Below, piece by piece: positions 17,194-25,949 of a DNA stretch of 64,000 bases; the first letter of the stretch is position 1; each line of letters begins with the position of its first letter. The stretch lies in NCBI RefSeq assembly GCF_016587375.1, contig NZ_BNJG01000003.1, forward strand, positions 310,001 to 374,000, in the 5' to 3' direction. The DNA comes from Ktedonobacter robiniae (GTDB taxonomy: Bacteria > Chloroflexota > Ktedonobacteria > Ktedonobacterales > Ktedonobacteraceae). Under the pieces are notes generated by a model. The model was not told the origin of the DNA, did no database searches, and saw nothing but the letters and a program-made list of their open reading frames with translations. The translations under genes and the position numbers were made by a program.

Positions 17194-17888
17194 TTGGCAA
17201 CCAAAGAAATCAGGCTTCTTACACCCCCTTTTTCTACGCCTTGCATTTGCCCTTTCCTGAGCATATTCATGCTCTCAAATCCTTGTAATGTTCGCCATGC
17301 CGTCTCAAATGAGAAGAAGCCTAATCCAGGTTTGGTCAACCGTTTGGTGAATCGATGGTCTTGCTCGATAAGATTGTTGAGATATTTGACTTGCCGTAAT
17401 TCGCAGGTTGCAGGGACATGTCCTTCTGCTTTTAACTCAGCAAACGCTTTGGGTTATGCAGCATTTTTATCTACATTGATAATACGTGGTTCGCTGCTAT
17501 GAGAGACAACGAGTGTCTTGAACAAGAAGTGTTTTGCAGCTTTGGCATCTCTCGTAGGGCTCAAAAAGAAATCGAGCGTGTTTCCCTGCGCGTCCGCCAC
17601 CCGATAGAGATAAACCCATCTCTTTTTCACTTTGATGTAGGTTTCGTCGACACGCCACGAATCGGTGGTGAACTTCACATGATGGCGACAGCGTCGTTCG
17701 ATCTCAGGAGCATACTGCTGAACCCATCGATAGATCGTAGTATGATCCATGTGCAGTCCTCTCTCCAACATTATTTCCTCAAGGTCACGGTAGCTTAAAG
17801 CATAGCGCAGGTACCATCACACACACAAGAGAATGATGTTCGACTGAAAGTGGCGCCATTTGAAGGGATTTTTGCTCTAGCTACTCAT
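17194..17888 (-). pseudogene. IS6-family transposase, inactivated by three stop codons
   Basis: The reading frame KNPFKWRHFQSNIILLCV, YLRYALSYRDLEEIMLERG, WRVDETYIKVKKRWVYLYR and VKYLNNLIEQDHRFTKRL is an IS6/IS26-type DDE transposase. In-frame stops lie at about 17877 (TAG), 17817 (TGA) and 17454 (TAA). The last residues (GVEKGGVRSLISLVANA) run without a stop into the omega-RNA remnant. A left terminal repeat is visible at 17939, but no right one, so the element is truncated at the junction. Confidence 0.85.
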
Positions 17889-17938
17889 GATGGAGGCCTC
17901 TCTTTTGCTCTTTTCTCTTCACTTTAGCAGATCAGTTT

Positions 17939-17957
17939 CCTTCTTTGCAACACAACC
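17939..17957 (-). repeat. Left terminal inverted repeat of the dead IS6 element
   Basis: On the minus strand it reads GGTTGTGTTGCAAAGAAGG, resembling IS6-family ends (GGxxxTGTTGCAAA), 50 bp upstream of the transposase start. The matching right repeat is absent. Confidence 0.6.
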
Positions 17958-18091
17958 AAAATCCCAATGAGAGCGCGCGGGGAGAGAACGCTTACTTCCT
18001 CTTTGGCTACCTGATCCAGGCCAATGCATGACTACAGGAATATCACGCCGTCACGTAATAGGAGGTTCGGTGTACGCTGTAAAGCGTATCT

Positions 18092-18157
18092 ACCCTTTAT
18101 CAACAAAACCGGAGAAGTCGGAATGGCCCGACTTCTCCGGTTTTGTTGATAAAGGGT
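18092..18157. repeat. Long perfect inverted repeat (30-bp arms, 6-nt loop)
   Basis: Left arm 18092-18121 starts ACCCTTTATCAACAAAACCG; exact complement 18128-18157. It ends 9 bp beyond the stop codon of the GH43 gene and may act as its terminator or 3' stabiliser, although no clear U-tract follows. Confidence 0.9.
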
Positions 18158-18166
18158 CAGGGCTAA

Positions 18167-20788
18167 CTAGGGTTGATTATAGACGCGGACATAATCAAAG
18201 TACGCGGGAATGGTATTGACAGGTCCAGAAGAGAAGCCAAACAGGCCAATCTTGATGGGGTATGCTGACGATACCGGGCTAAGATCCCATGTATTCCCTC
18301 TGATCCAGTGAACACCGTCCACGCTGCTATAGGGCATATAGGCATTCCCATTACGATAGACACGCAACCAAGTGGTTACAGTCGGCTTTGTCGCCGTACT
18401 ACCATTCTGGGTCGGATGGGGATTTGAGAGGTAATCCCAACTCTCGCCTTCCAGTGGACATTGCTGCGTGGTATAGATCTTGACAGCAATGTTGCTGGTG
18501 GGCGATGGCTGTACATCGCAGGTCTTTTGATCGCCTGGAGTGGGATCCAGCGTTTCATGACCAGCGATGACTTTGTTTAACGATTCATGGTGCGTCACGC
18601 CAACTTTAATATAGTGATCATCATCACTATATATGAGCAGACCTGCTTGCTGGTAATTAGTATTTGGATCAAATGTGAGTTTGGTTTCCATCATATAGTT
18701 ACCAGCAGGCTGATTCTCTAGCAGAAGATTAGTTGCACTGTTTTGATTGCGATAAAGATCACCATTGATAGTGATTGAGAGTTGCCCATTGACGAACGAG
18801 TGTCGGGTTGTATCTTCATGTACCCATGACCACTGCGGTCCCAGTTTCTCGTTGAACTCGTCAGAGTACGGCGAGAGCAGAGTACCAGCCTGTGGTGTTT
18901 GCTGCGGTGGCGCTACATGATGGTTCAAGGGTGCGGTGGCAATATTGTCGAAGTCGGCCTGCGCATTCTCAGTGATAAAGCCAACCTTGCCATCATTCAC
19001 ACGGAAGGAAGCAGGTAGCGTTCGCTCCTGTACCGCAAGCGGATCGCGCTGCGTGTCAGAGAGCGTAAAACGGAAGCGCGCCTGACCTGACTGGCCGCTT
19101 TCATCATCGATGATCAGGTGATGCCAGTCTGAGGGGTCGAAATTGGCAGGCAGCGGCGTGGCCTGCTCACCCTGGATAGCGTGTCCATTCTGATAGGGAA
19201 CGGTCACCAGCGTATTGTGAGCGGAATCAATGAAGGCCGCAATAAAGGCAGAATTATTGTCCCCTTCCTGGCGATAGGAGACTACTCCTCCATAGCGCCC
19301 GGCAGGTCCAGCCTTTTCCAGACGGAGATCTAGCTCTGTACGGTACCCCTGGGGAATCGTCATCTGGCTGATGAGCAAGCCTTGATCATTCTGCCCTGTT
19401 TGCGTGACAAAACCGCCAGTGGTGGCATCTCCGGCATTGCTCTGCCAGTTTCCGCTCAGCCTATTCCAGTTCACATTCAAAGAGCTGTTCGTCACATTAA
19501 AGTTATCACCAAAGGTTGGCGTGGTAACTGGAGCAACATTGGTGAGCGATGGCCCCTTGCCATCGTTAACAATCGGCCAGCCATCCGCCGTCCAGTCCAC
19601 GCGATCCATAAACAACTGACGAAATGAGATGCCTGAGCCTTTTACCCAGCCATCATTCTCATCGACACCATGATAGATGATCCAATCCTGCCCGGAGAGG
19701 TCCGTAATCATGGCGTTATGTCCAATACCTCGCCACTTGTTACCATTCTGCTTGAGCGTGGGGTAGCCACCACCCTGGGCTCCACTGTTGACGCCGGCGG
19801 GATCAGTAGAGGGACGCTGAGTTGGTACAGGCTGTGTGGACGGCGTCTCCATAGGATAGCCATTCTGATCGACAAACGGTCCTAACGGCGAGGTGGCGCG
19901 GCTAACTACGACGCTATAGGGGCTTTCGGGGCCATTGCAACAATTGCCCGAGGAAGAGAAGTTGTAGTAATACGCCTTGCCGTTGACATCATGGCGTATC
20001 ACATAGGTACCTTCATAGCGGTCCCAATGTCCAATCTGGTACGAAGGTCCAGTCACTTGTAGACCGTCAGGTGCTAATTTCTGAACCAGGGTGCCGCCGA
20101 AAAAGCTGCCGTAGTACATATAGCGCTGACCGTCGTGGTCGGTAAAGACAGCTGGATCGATAGTCCAGTAGTAGCAGTTAGGGTCGGTATTGAAGACACA
20201 GGCACGTGGGGGAACAATCGGCCCGTGCTGGAAACTTCCACCAGCCGAAGCGCCCGCGTCCTGCCATGGCCCAGCCGGGCTATCAGCCACCGCGACGCCT
20301 ATCGAGCTGGGACCAGCCGTCGTGCCATACTTGGGCAAAGCCTTAGTATTCGACACGGTATAGTACATATAGTACTTATGATTAAAATACTGGATATCAG
20401 GTGCCCAGAGGCCAGCAGTGGGATCAACCCAATCGGGCCGAGTCGGGAACGCATCGCCCACAAATTGCCAGTGAACGAGGTCCATTGAGCGCTGGATGGG
20501 AAGAATGTGGAACGAACCATCGGACCAGAGATCCGAGGTCGCAACAACATAGTAATATCCATCAAGCCCCTTGGTAATCGTTGGATCCGCGGCTGTCTGG
20601 GCAATGATCGGATTACTATAGGTATTGTCTGCCTGCTCATTTGCTTGTGCCTGGGCGCTACGCGTTACGGAAGCGGCCTGGGCACTAGCAGAAAGCGGAA
20701 ACAACAGTAGTATAATCAGCAGAGCAATGCTATAGCGGGGAAAACGTTTAAATAGCGACGATTTCGCTATTGCAAATAATCGTGGCAT
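18167..20788 (-). CDS. Secreted glycoside hydrolase family 43 with C-terminal beta-sandwich domains
   Basis: 873 aa from ATG 20788 (AAAGGAG upstream). The signal peptide is around residues 20-40 (SIALLIILLLFPLSASAQA). The five-bladed GH43 propeller follows: ADPTITKGLDGYYYVVATSD (base Asp), TIDPAVFTDHDGQRYMYYGS (pKa-modulating Asp) and DRYEGTYVIRHDVNGKAYYY (acid Glu). After about residue 430 come two beta-sandwich modules; the last resembles DUF1349/GH43_C2 (MMETKLTFDPNTNYQQAGLL, DDHYIKVGVTH). Likely extracellular arabinofuranosidase, xylosidase or arabinanase. The promoter overlaps a 16-bp operator, so sugar-responsive repression is probable. Dead insertion sequences flank it on both sides. 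Confidence 0.88.
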   Translation of the reverse strand: MPRLFAIAKSSLFKRFPRYSIALLIILLLFPLSASAQAASVTRSAQAQANEQADNTYSNPIIAQTAADPTITKGLDGYYYVVATSDLWSDGSFHILPIQRSMDLVHWQFVGDAFPTRPDWVDPTAGLWAPDIQYFNHKYYMYYTVSNTKALPKYGTTAGPSSIGVAVADSPAGPWQDAGASAGGSFQHGPIVPPRACVFNTDPNCYYWTIDPAVFTDHDGQRYMYYGSFFGGTLVQKLAPDGLQVTGPSYQIGHWDRYEGTYVIRHDVNGKAYYYNFSSSGNCCNGPESPYSVVVSRATSPLGPFVDQNGYPMETPSTQPVPTQRPSTDPAGVNSGAQGGGYPTLKQNGNKWRGIGHNAMITDLSGQDWIIYHGVDENDGWVKGSGISFRQLFMDRVDWTADGWPIVNDGKGPSLTNVAPVTTPTFGDNFNVTNSSLNVNWNRLSGNWQSNAGDATTGGFVTQTGQNDQGLLISQMTIPQGYRTELDLRLEKAGPAGRYGGVVSYRQEGDNNSAFIAAFIDSAHNTLVTVPYQNGHAIQGEQATPLPANFDPSDWHHLIIDDESGQSGQARFRFTLSDTQRDPLAVQERTLPASFRVNDGKVGFITENAQADFDNIATAPLNHHVAPPQQTPQAGTLLSPYSDEFNEKLGPQWSWVHEDTTRHSFVNGQLSITINGDLYRNQNSATNLLLENQPAGNYMMETKLTFDPNTNYQQAGLLIYSDDDHYIKVGVTHHESLNKVIAGHETLDPTPGDQKTCDVQPSPTSNIAVKIYTTQQCPLEGESWDYLSNPHPTQNGSTATKPTVTTWLRVYRNGNAYMPYSSVDGVHWIRGNTWDLSPVSSAYPIKIGLFGFSSGPVNTIPAYFDYVRVYNQP

Positions 20789-20839
20789 GTGCAACTCCTT
20801 TGCCTGAGGATGCCTCCTTGCAAGTTTATCGTCTCCGCT

Positions 20840-20887
20840 TTTACAACGTTGTAAACAAATGTACCATGCAAAATTTGTTTTTGTCAA
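20840..20887 (-). promoter_or_regulatory. GH43 promoter with palindromic operator
   Basis: On the minus strand TTGACA (20887-20882) and TACATT (20863-20858) are separated by 18 bp. Immediately downstream is the perfect palindrome TTTACAACGTTGTAAA (20855-20840), with the central CG step typical of LacI-type operators. This geometry predicts repression. No adjacent regulator gene is present. Confidence 0.65.
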
Positions 20888-20959
20888 TATATGTAGGAAG
20901 ATATCCCAGGGCTTTTTAATACTGTTTCGCGGTGATAATGATAGGATAGTCTGGGTACC

Positions 20960-21608
20960 CTCAGCCCATAGGGGATAGTTGGTGAGGTGCAGCAGAATCG
21001 TTGAATTGGCTCAGAACCTCTGCAACTCCTCCATCAAGGCTGTTTGCAAGGCGTCGAGGTCTGTAAACAGGGCGTTGGAGAGTCATTTGCGCAGATGTCG
21101 AAAGACTTGCTCCACCGGATTGAGTTCGGGACTGCATGGCGGCAAGTAGAGCGGCTTCATTCTCCAGTAGGCCAGATGACCTGTCCACTTCGATGACTAC
21201 CAGAACTATCTAAGACGACACCAATCGTCTCCGCTCCAACTTCCTTTCTCAAATGTTGTAAGAACGGCGCCAAACACTCCCCGGTTACCTCTGGCAGCAA
21301 AATAAAATGTCCAGTCACCGTCTTTAGCTCAACGGCGGCATACAGCCAGAATGATTCGTAGCGATCATCAACGATCCAGGGAGGGTGGATACCTTTGGGA
21401 CACCAGCGCCGATGAAACCAGTTCTTGAGACCAAAGCGCTCTTCATCCAAGGCGACCAGACACGTTAAGTGCTGCTCTCTGATAAGGCTTCCAAAGTTTT
21501 TTAAAAGTATCTTGTTGCTCCTGATTAGCTTTCCAATGCCGCCTGCGCCCCGTTTTCCACTTGATTTTGCGCTGTTTGAACAGCCAACTGAGCGCATTGA
21601 CTACACAA
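20960..21608 (-). pseudogene. IS630-family transposase, multiply broken
   Basis: Pieces of a DDE transposase lie in three frames: ALSWLFKQRKIKWKTGRRRH (N-terminal part), then VALDEERFGLKNWFHRRWCP (first Asp) and ETIGVVLDSSGSHRSGQV (second Asp), then MKPLYLPPCSPELNPVEQVF (Glu). Frameshifts fall near 21480 and 21165, and in-frame TGA codons at 21083 and 21011. The order of pieces identifies an IS630-type transposase. It is truncated at its 5' end by the TnpB left-end remnant. Confidence 0.8.
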
Positions 21609-21647
21609 GCATCAATGACTGGGGCTTTCTAGCCACTATCTCTGTAA
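21609..21647 (-). repeat. Solitary left end of a TnpB-type element
   Basis: GCATCAATGACTGGGGCTTT and the following bases match 33 of 39 positions of the left end of the dead tnpB element at 54259-54297. Both copies end in GTAA on the plus strand, which is TTAC read outward on the minus strand, the target tetranucleotide known for IS608-like elements. Confidence 0.55.
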
Positions 21648-21709
21648 GTTTTAGAGCAAGATGCTTTTCTGATAAAAGTAGTAATAGAATTAGTTGCTTA
21701 GGGTCAACT

Positions 21710-22405
21710 TTAATGTAGTTGTAGTGAGATGGCGTGGGCAGCCGCTATAATGTGCGGAAAGACAGTATCCTCATCTATGTCTCCCAGGACAATGATGCCA
21801 ATGCTCGCTTCAACAGGACGGCCCGCGACGTGAATAGGGGCCGCGATCCCGCTCGCTCCCTGCTGGATCTCGCTGCGACTGACCGCGTAGCCTTTCTGGC
21901 GCGCCCGCGTCACTTGCGAACGCTCCCCACTTTGCGCCTCTCGCCCGGCAAGGATGGCGATGCCCGAGGCCGCCTGGTCAAGGGGGTGGCGAAAACCTGT
22001 GCGATATACGACATGCATATGGGTTCGACTGGGTTCTATAGTTGTAAGCACCACAGCTTCACTTCCGTCAGCGACGGTGAGGTGTGCGGTTGCTCCCAAC
22101 TCTTCGGCCAGGCGGGTGAGTTCAGGTACGGCGACGCTCTGTAACTGTGGCTGTACGCTACGCGCCAGGGAGATCAAGCCCATTCCCAGGCGATAACGTC
22201 CATCGTCCATCCTCTGAACCAGGCGATGCCCTAAGAGCGTGTTAAGCAAGCGATATGCTACTGTGCGATGCAGGGCAAGCCTGCTCGCCACTTCCTGGGA
22301 GAGGAGCCCTTCTGACTCCTTCGCCAGTAATTCAAGCACATGTAGTCCTCGATCAAGCGTCTGGACCGTCTCTCCACGTGCTGTCGATGCTTGTGGTTCT
22401 AACAT
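21710..22405 (-). CDS. IclR family transcriptional regulator, probable regulator of the homogentisate genes
   Basis: 231 aa. The N-terminal winged helix (about residues 15-75) has LDRGLHVLELLAKESEGLLS and VASRLALHRTVAYRLLNTLL. The effector domain follows, with LAEELGATAHLTVADGSEAV, HPLDQAASGIAILAG and the C-terminal GIAAPIHVAGRPVEASIGII. It is divergent from the HPPD gene. A 15-bp palindrome lies in the hpd leader and a long inverted repeat lies between the genes. By position it likely controls tyrosine/homogentisate catabolism in response to an aromatic intermediate; the effector is inferred, not shown. Confidence 0.85.
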   Translation of the reverse strand: MLEPQASTARGETVQTLDRGLHVLELLAKESEGLLSQEVASRLALHRTVAYRLLNTLLGHRLVQRMDDGRYRLGMGLISLARSVQPQLQSVAVPELTRLAEELGATAHLTVADGSEAVVLTTIEPSRTHMHVVYRTGFRHPLDQAASGIAILAGREAQSGERSQVTRARQKGYAVSRSEIQQGASGIAAPIHVAGRPVEASIGIIVLGDIDEDTVFPHIIAAAHAISLQLH

Positions 22406-22412
22406 ATCTCCT

Positions 22413-22502
22413 CACCTTTCGCGCCTGCGGCGCTCACAGGTATGTGTTATTAGCGTGAAGTATTCATAGATGCCAATATTTCACGCTAATAACACATACC
22501 TG
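22413..22502. repeat. Inverted repeat (23-bp arms) with CGCGCCTGCGGCGCTC flank, in a divergent promoter region
   Basis: Left arm 22437-22459 (CAGGTATGTGTTATTAGCGT...) and exact complement 22480-22502, loop 20 nt. Immediately left is TTTCGCGCCTGCGGCGCTCA, the same mini-hairpin seen beside palindromes at 13.3, 33.5 and 63.0 kb. It sits between divergent start codons, so termination is not its job here. Confidence 0.85.
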
Positions 22503-22509
22503 CAAAATC

Positions 22510-22581
22510 TTGACATTTTACTTTGTATGAGGTACACCTAATAGAGGATCTATTATCGGAAAGCGAGTTCGATTATCGAAC
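22510..22581 (+). promoter_or_regulatory. hpd promoter and candidate IclR operator
   Basis: TTGACA at 22510-22515 and a weak -10 TACACC at 22533-22538 (17-bp spacer). Downstream lies the perfect palindrome GTTCGAT-T-ATCGAAC at 22567-22581, placed to act as a roadblock or repressor site for the adjacent IclR protein. Confidence 0.5.
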
Positions 22582-22633
22582 GTTCTATAGAAGTATACAA
22601 TGTTGTAGCCCTAAAAGGGAAGGAGCCACGCTC

Positions 22634-23737
22634 ATGGTCGAGCAAGATTTCATGCCCATTCAGAACTTTGACTACATTGAAATGTATGTCGGCGATGCCC
22701 GACACACCTCGTATTATTTTAGCCAGGCCTGGGGCTTTGTGCCTGTGGCCTATGCCGGCCTGGAGACCGGCGTTCGCGACCACACAAGCTATGTCCTGGA
22801 GCAGGGCAATATTCGCCTGGTGATTACCGCGCCCCTGAGTCCTGAAGGCGAGATCGCCGAGCATGTACATCTACATGGCGATGGCGTGAAGGATGTGGCT
22901 TTCCGCGTTGAGAACGTCGAACGGGCCTATCGCGAAGCTACCAGCCGGGGTGCCCAGGGTGTTCTAGAACCTACCGAGCGTCGCGACAGCTATGGTTCGG
23001 TCAAGCTAGCTGCAATCAAAACCTATGGCGATACCATTCATACCTTTGTCGAGCGCCAGGATTATAAAGGTGTCTTCCTGCCCGGCTTCAAGCCTCTGGA
23101 GAGCAATCAACCACGCCGCGCTCGCCCCGCGGGCCTGGCTGGAATCGATCACGTTGTAGGCAACGTTGAGCTAGGTAAGATGAATGAGTGGGTCTCTTTC
23201 TATGAGCGGATCATGGGCTTCACGCAGATGATCCACTTCGATGATCGCCAGATCAGTACCGAGTACTCCGCTCTGATGTCAAAGGTTATGCAGAATGGTA
23301 GCGGACGCATCAAGCTGCCTATCAATGAGCCTGCCCAGGGTCGCAAGAAATCCCAGATCGAGGAGTACCTGGACTTCTACCGCTCGCCTGGCGTACAGCA
23401 CCTGGCCCTGATCACCGACGATATCGTCTCAACCGTACGCAACCTGACGGAGCGCAGCGTCGAGTTCTTGCGCACACCACAGAGCTATTATGAAGATGTG
23501 CTGGATCGTGTAGGTCATATCGATGAGGACCTCCAGCAACTGGCAGAACTTGGCATTCTAATCGATCACGATGAGGAGGGCTACCTGCTCCAGATCTTCT
23601 CCAAGCCCGTCGTGACACGTCCAACCGTCTTCTTTGAGATCATCCAGCGTAAGGGCGCACGCGGCTTTGGCGAGGGCAACTTCAAAGCGCTCTTCGAAGC
23701 CCTTGAGCGTGAGCAAGAGTTGCGAGGCAACCTGTGA
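22634..23737 (+). CDS. hppD: 4-hydroxyphenylpyruvate dioxygenase
   Basis: 367 aa from ATG 22634 (AAGGAG upstream; an earlier in-frame start lacks an RBS). Converts 4-hydroxyphenylpyruvate to homogentisate. It has two VOC-type barrels: the N-terminal one (FDYIEMYVGDARHTSYYFSQ) and the catalytic one, where iron ligands are His in GLAGIDHVVGNVE, His in PGVQHLALITDDI and Glu in TVFFEIIQRKGARGFGEGNF. The C-terminal helix gate FGEGNFKALFEALEREQ is present. It is the first gene of the hppD-fumarylacetoacetase-hmgA operon; its TGA is one base before the next ATG, implying translational coupling. Confidence 0.95.
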   Translation: MVEQDFMPIQNFDYIEMYVGDARHTSYYFSQAWGFVPVAYAGLETGVRDHTSYVLEQGNIRLVITAPLSPEGEIAEHVHLHGDGVKDVAFRVENVERAYREATSRGAQGVLEPTERRDSYGSVKLAAIKTYGDTIHTFVERQDYKGVFLPGFKPLESNQPRRARPAGLAGIDHVVGNVELGKMNEWVSFYERIMGFTQMIHFDDRQISTEYSALMSKVMQNGSGRIKLPINEPAQGRKKSQIEEYLDFYRSPGVQHLALITDDIVSTVRNLTERSVEFLRTPQSYYEDVLDRVGHIDEDLQQLAELGILIDHDEEGYLLQIFSKPVVTRPTVFFEIIQRKGARGFGEGNFKALFEALEREQELRGNL

Positions 23738-23738
23738 T

Positions 23739-24626
23739 ATGAAGCTTGTGACCTTTCGTGACAAGCAAATACAGGCGGGAGTGATACGCGACGAGCGTGT
23801 CATTCCCCTGCCCTATCCCTCCCTGCTGGAGTTATTGCAGGATCCGCACGGGATGACGAGGGCGCGAGAAGCGTTGACAACCTCCACGCACGACCTGCCG
23901 ATTGATGCGGTGAAGCTCATGGCCCCAATTCATGAGCCACCCACCTTGCGTGATTTCTACGCTTTCGAGCAGCATGTCAAGGCGGGTCGTGCCACACGCG
24001 GGCTAGAGATGATCCCCGAGTGGTATCAGGTGCCAACCTTCTACTTCTCCAATACCAGCGAGATCTATGGTCTCGACGAGCCGGTTCCCTATCCGACTGG
24101 AAGCCAGGAGCTGGACATCGAGCTGGAGATTGCCTGTGTGATTGGGCGCGAAGGCAAGAACATTTCCGTGGAAGAGGCCGAGAGTTATATCGCTGGCTAC
24201 ACAATCATGAACGACTGGAGCGCGCGTGATTTCCAGCGCCTGGATATGAAGCTCAACCTGGGGCCCGGCAAGGGCAAGGATTTCGCGACCTCGCTTGGTC
24301 CCTGGCTCGTGACATCGGATGAACTGGCAGAGCGCCGCTCCGGCAGTGGGGAGGGCGAGCGTTACGATATGACCATGCTGGCACGCGTCAACGGACAGGA
24401 GATCTCGCGCGGCAACTTTCAGCAGATCTACTATAGCTTCCCACAGATGATCGCCTACGCCTCGCGCAACGCTCGTCTACGCCCAGGCGACGTCATAGGC
24501 TCCGGCACTGTTGGCACAGGTTGCTTACTAGAGATTGGTACCTCAGTGCATCCCTGGTTTCAGCCTGGAGAGACAATTGAACTTGAAATTGAGGGTATCG
24601 GGATTCTACGCAACACCATTGTCTAG
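23739..24626 (+). CDS. Fumarylacetoacetate hydrolase family protein
   Basis: 295 aa from ATG 23739. Contains the FAH fold: ELDIELEIACVIGREGKNIS (metal-binding Glu/Asp), YIAGYTIMNDWSARDFQRLD, KDFATSLGPWLVTSDEL and the C-terminal PGDVIGSGTVGTGCLLEIG. In this operon it is expected to split fumarylacetoacetate, or maleylacetoacetate directly, to end tyrosine breakdown. Other FAH-fold enzymes (hydratases, decarboxylases) cannot be excluded by motif alone, but the neighbours support this role. No maleylacetoacetate isomerase gene is present in the window. Confidence 0.9.
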   Translation: MKLVTFRDKQIQAGVIRDERVIPLPYPSLLELLQDPHGMTRAREALTTSTHDLPIDAVKLMAPIHEPPTLRDFYAFEQHVKAGRATRGLEMIPEWYQVPTFYFSNTSEIYGLDEPVPYPTGSQELDIELEIACVIGREGKNISVEEAESYIAGYTIMNDWSARDFQRLDMKLNLGPGKGKDFATSLGPWLVTSDELAERRSGSGEGERYDMTMLARVNGQEISRGNFQQIYYSFPQMIAYASRNARLRPGDVIGSGTVGTGCLLEIGTSVHPWFQPGETIELEIEGIGILRNTIV

Positions 24627-24678
24627 CGCGTTTGCAACGTGACGGATGTGAATGGTCACACCTGCCAGGAGGACAATA

Positions 24679-25836
24679 ATGCCACCTTATCATCGCCTGG
24701 GTAAGATTCCGCCCAAACGGCATACGCAATTTCGTAAGCCAGATGGAACACTGTACTCGGAAGAGCTGTTTGGAATCGAGGGCTTCTCCAATAACTACTC
24801 GAACATCTACCACTACTATCCACCCACGCGCGTAAAGAAGATAGAGCACTTCAGCGAGCGTCACCTGGAGGAGTGGAAGGTCGATGTCCAGCGCCATCAT
24901 CATCTGAAGACCTCCCAGTTGAAACCTGGCGGCGACACTGTGCTGGGCAATCAAATTCTAATGTATAACCAGGACCTCACCATTGGTATTGCGCTACCAA
25001 ACGAGCAGATGAACTACTTTTATCGCGATGGTAGCGCGGACACCATGTACTTCGTCCACGAGGGGCACGGCGTCCTGGAAACAACCTTTGGCCTGCTCCC
25101 CTACCATGAGGGCGACTATATCATTATCCCACGCGGCACGACCTATCGCTTTAACATAGGCGAGGACAGCCCGCAGGGCCGCTTCCTCATCGTTGAAGCG
25201 TACGGAAGTATTCAGCCACCACGTCGCTATCTCAGCCCCAATGGACAGTTGCTTGAGCACTCGCCCTACTGCGAGCGCGATATTCGCAGACCCGAGGAGC
25301 TGATAACACACACGGAGCAGGGCGAGTTTGAAGTGCGCGTCAAAGTTGGGGACCTCATCTCTAGCTACTGGTACGATTTCCATCCCTTGAATGTTGTGGG
25401 CTGGGATGGCTACGAGTATCCCTGGATTTTCAACATCGACGACTTCGAGCCGATTACTGGGCGAGTCCATCAGCCCCCGCCAGTGCATCAGACCTTCCAG
25501 GGGCCAAACTTCGTGGTCTGCTCGTTTGTGCCACGCAAGCTCGATTACCACCCGCTCTCCATTCCCGTGCCTTACAACCATAGCAATATCGATAGCGACG
25601 AGATGCTCTACTACGTCAACGGCAACTTTGGCAGCCGGCGCGGCATCGAACGCTCTTCGATCTCGCTGCACCCACGTGGTATCCCACACGGACCGCATCC
25701 GGGAGCCGTCGAGAAGAGCCTGGGCGTCGAACGCACCGACGAGTTGGCAGTAATGGTTGATACCTTCAACCCTCTCAAATACACCTCTTTCGCCCATACT
25801 ATCGATGACAGCAGCTATCCCTATAGCTGGCAGTAA
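24679..25836 (+). CDS. hmgA: Homogentisate 1,2-dioxygenase
   Basis: 385 aa from ATG 24679 (AGGAGG upstream). It is a cupin-fold ring-cleaving dioxygenase converting homogentisate to maleylacetoacetate. Landmarks are MYFVHEGHGVLETTFG, EGDYIIIPRGTTYRFNIGED, SSYWYDFHPLNVVGWDGYEY and SSISLHPRGIPHGPHPGAVE, the last holding candidate iron and catalytic histidines. Slightly shorter than proteobacterial HmgA (about 430 aa) but collinear. Last gene of the operon, 52 bp after the hydrolase. A 28-bp palindrome follows. Confidence 0.92.
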   Translation: MPPYHRLGKIPPKRHTQFRKPDGTLYSEELFGIEGFSNNYSNIYHYYPPTRVKKIEHFSERHLEEWKVDVQRHHHLKTSQLKPGGDTVLGNQILMYNQDLTIGIALPNEQMNYFYRDGSADTMYFVHEGHGVLETTFGLLPYHEGDYIIIPRGTTYRFNIGEDSPQGRFLIVEAYGSIQPPRRYLSPNGQLLEHSPYCERDIRRPEELITHTEQGEFEVRVKVGDLISSYWYDFHPLNVVGWDGYEYPWIFNIDDFEPITGRVHQPPPVHQTFQGPNFVVCSFVPRKLDYHPLSIPVPYNHSNIDSDEMLYYVNGNFGSRRGIERSSISLHPRGIPHGPHPGAVEKSLGVERTDELAVMVDTFNPLKYTSFAHTIDDSSYPYSWQ

Positions 25837-25842
25837 CAAGGA

Positions 25843-25935
25843 TAAGATGATGTGAGGCGCAGCGGCAGCCACAGGCTGCCGCTGCGCCTCACATCATCTT
25901 ACCCAGGCGATCGCCGCAGACGGGAGAAGTCACGC
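25843..25935. repeat. Long perfect inverted repeat (28-bp arms, 3-nt loop) with related flank
   Basis: Left arm 25843-25870 starts TAAGATGATGTGAGGCGCAG; exact complement 25874-25901. The right flank AGGCGATCGCCGCAGACGGG then AGAAGTCA matches the flank of the 13.3-kb palindrome at about 25 of 30 positions. It lies between convergent genes after hmgA. Confidence 0.9.
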
Positions 25936-25949
25936 CAACGACACACTGA

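Noticed and set aside
24994..25872. 292-codon minus-strand frame opposite homogentisate dioxygenase
   Set aside because: Shadow of hmgA. It has no homologous motifs and runs into the palindrome downstream.
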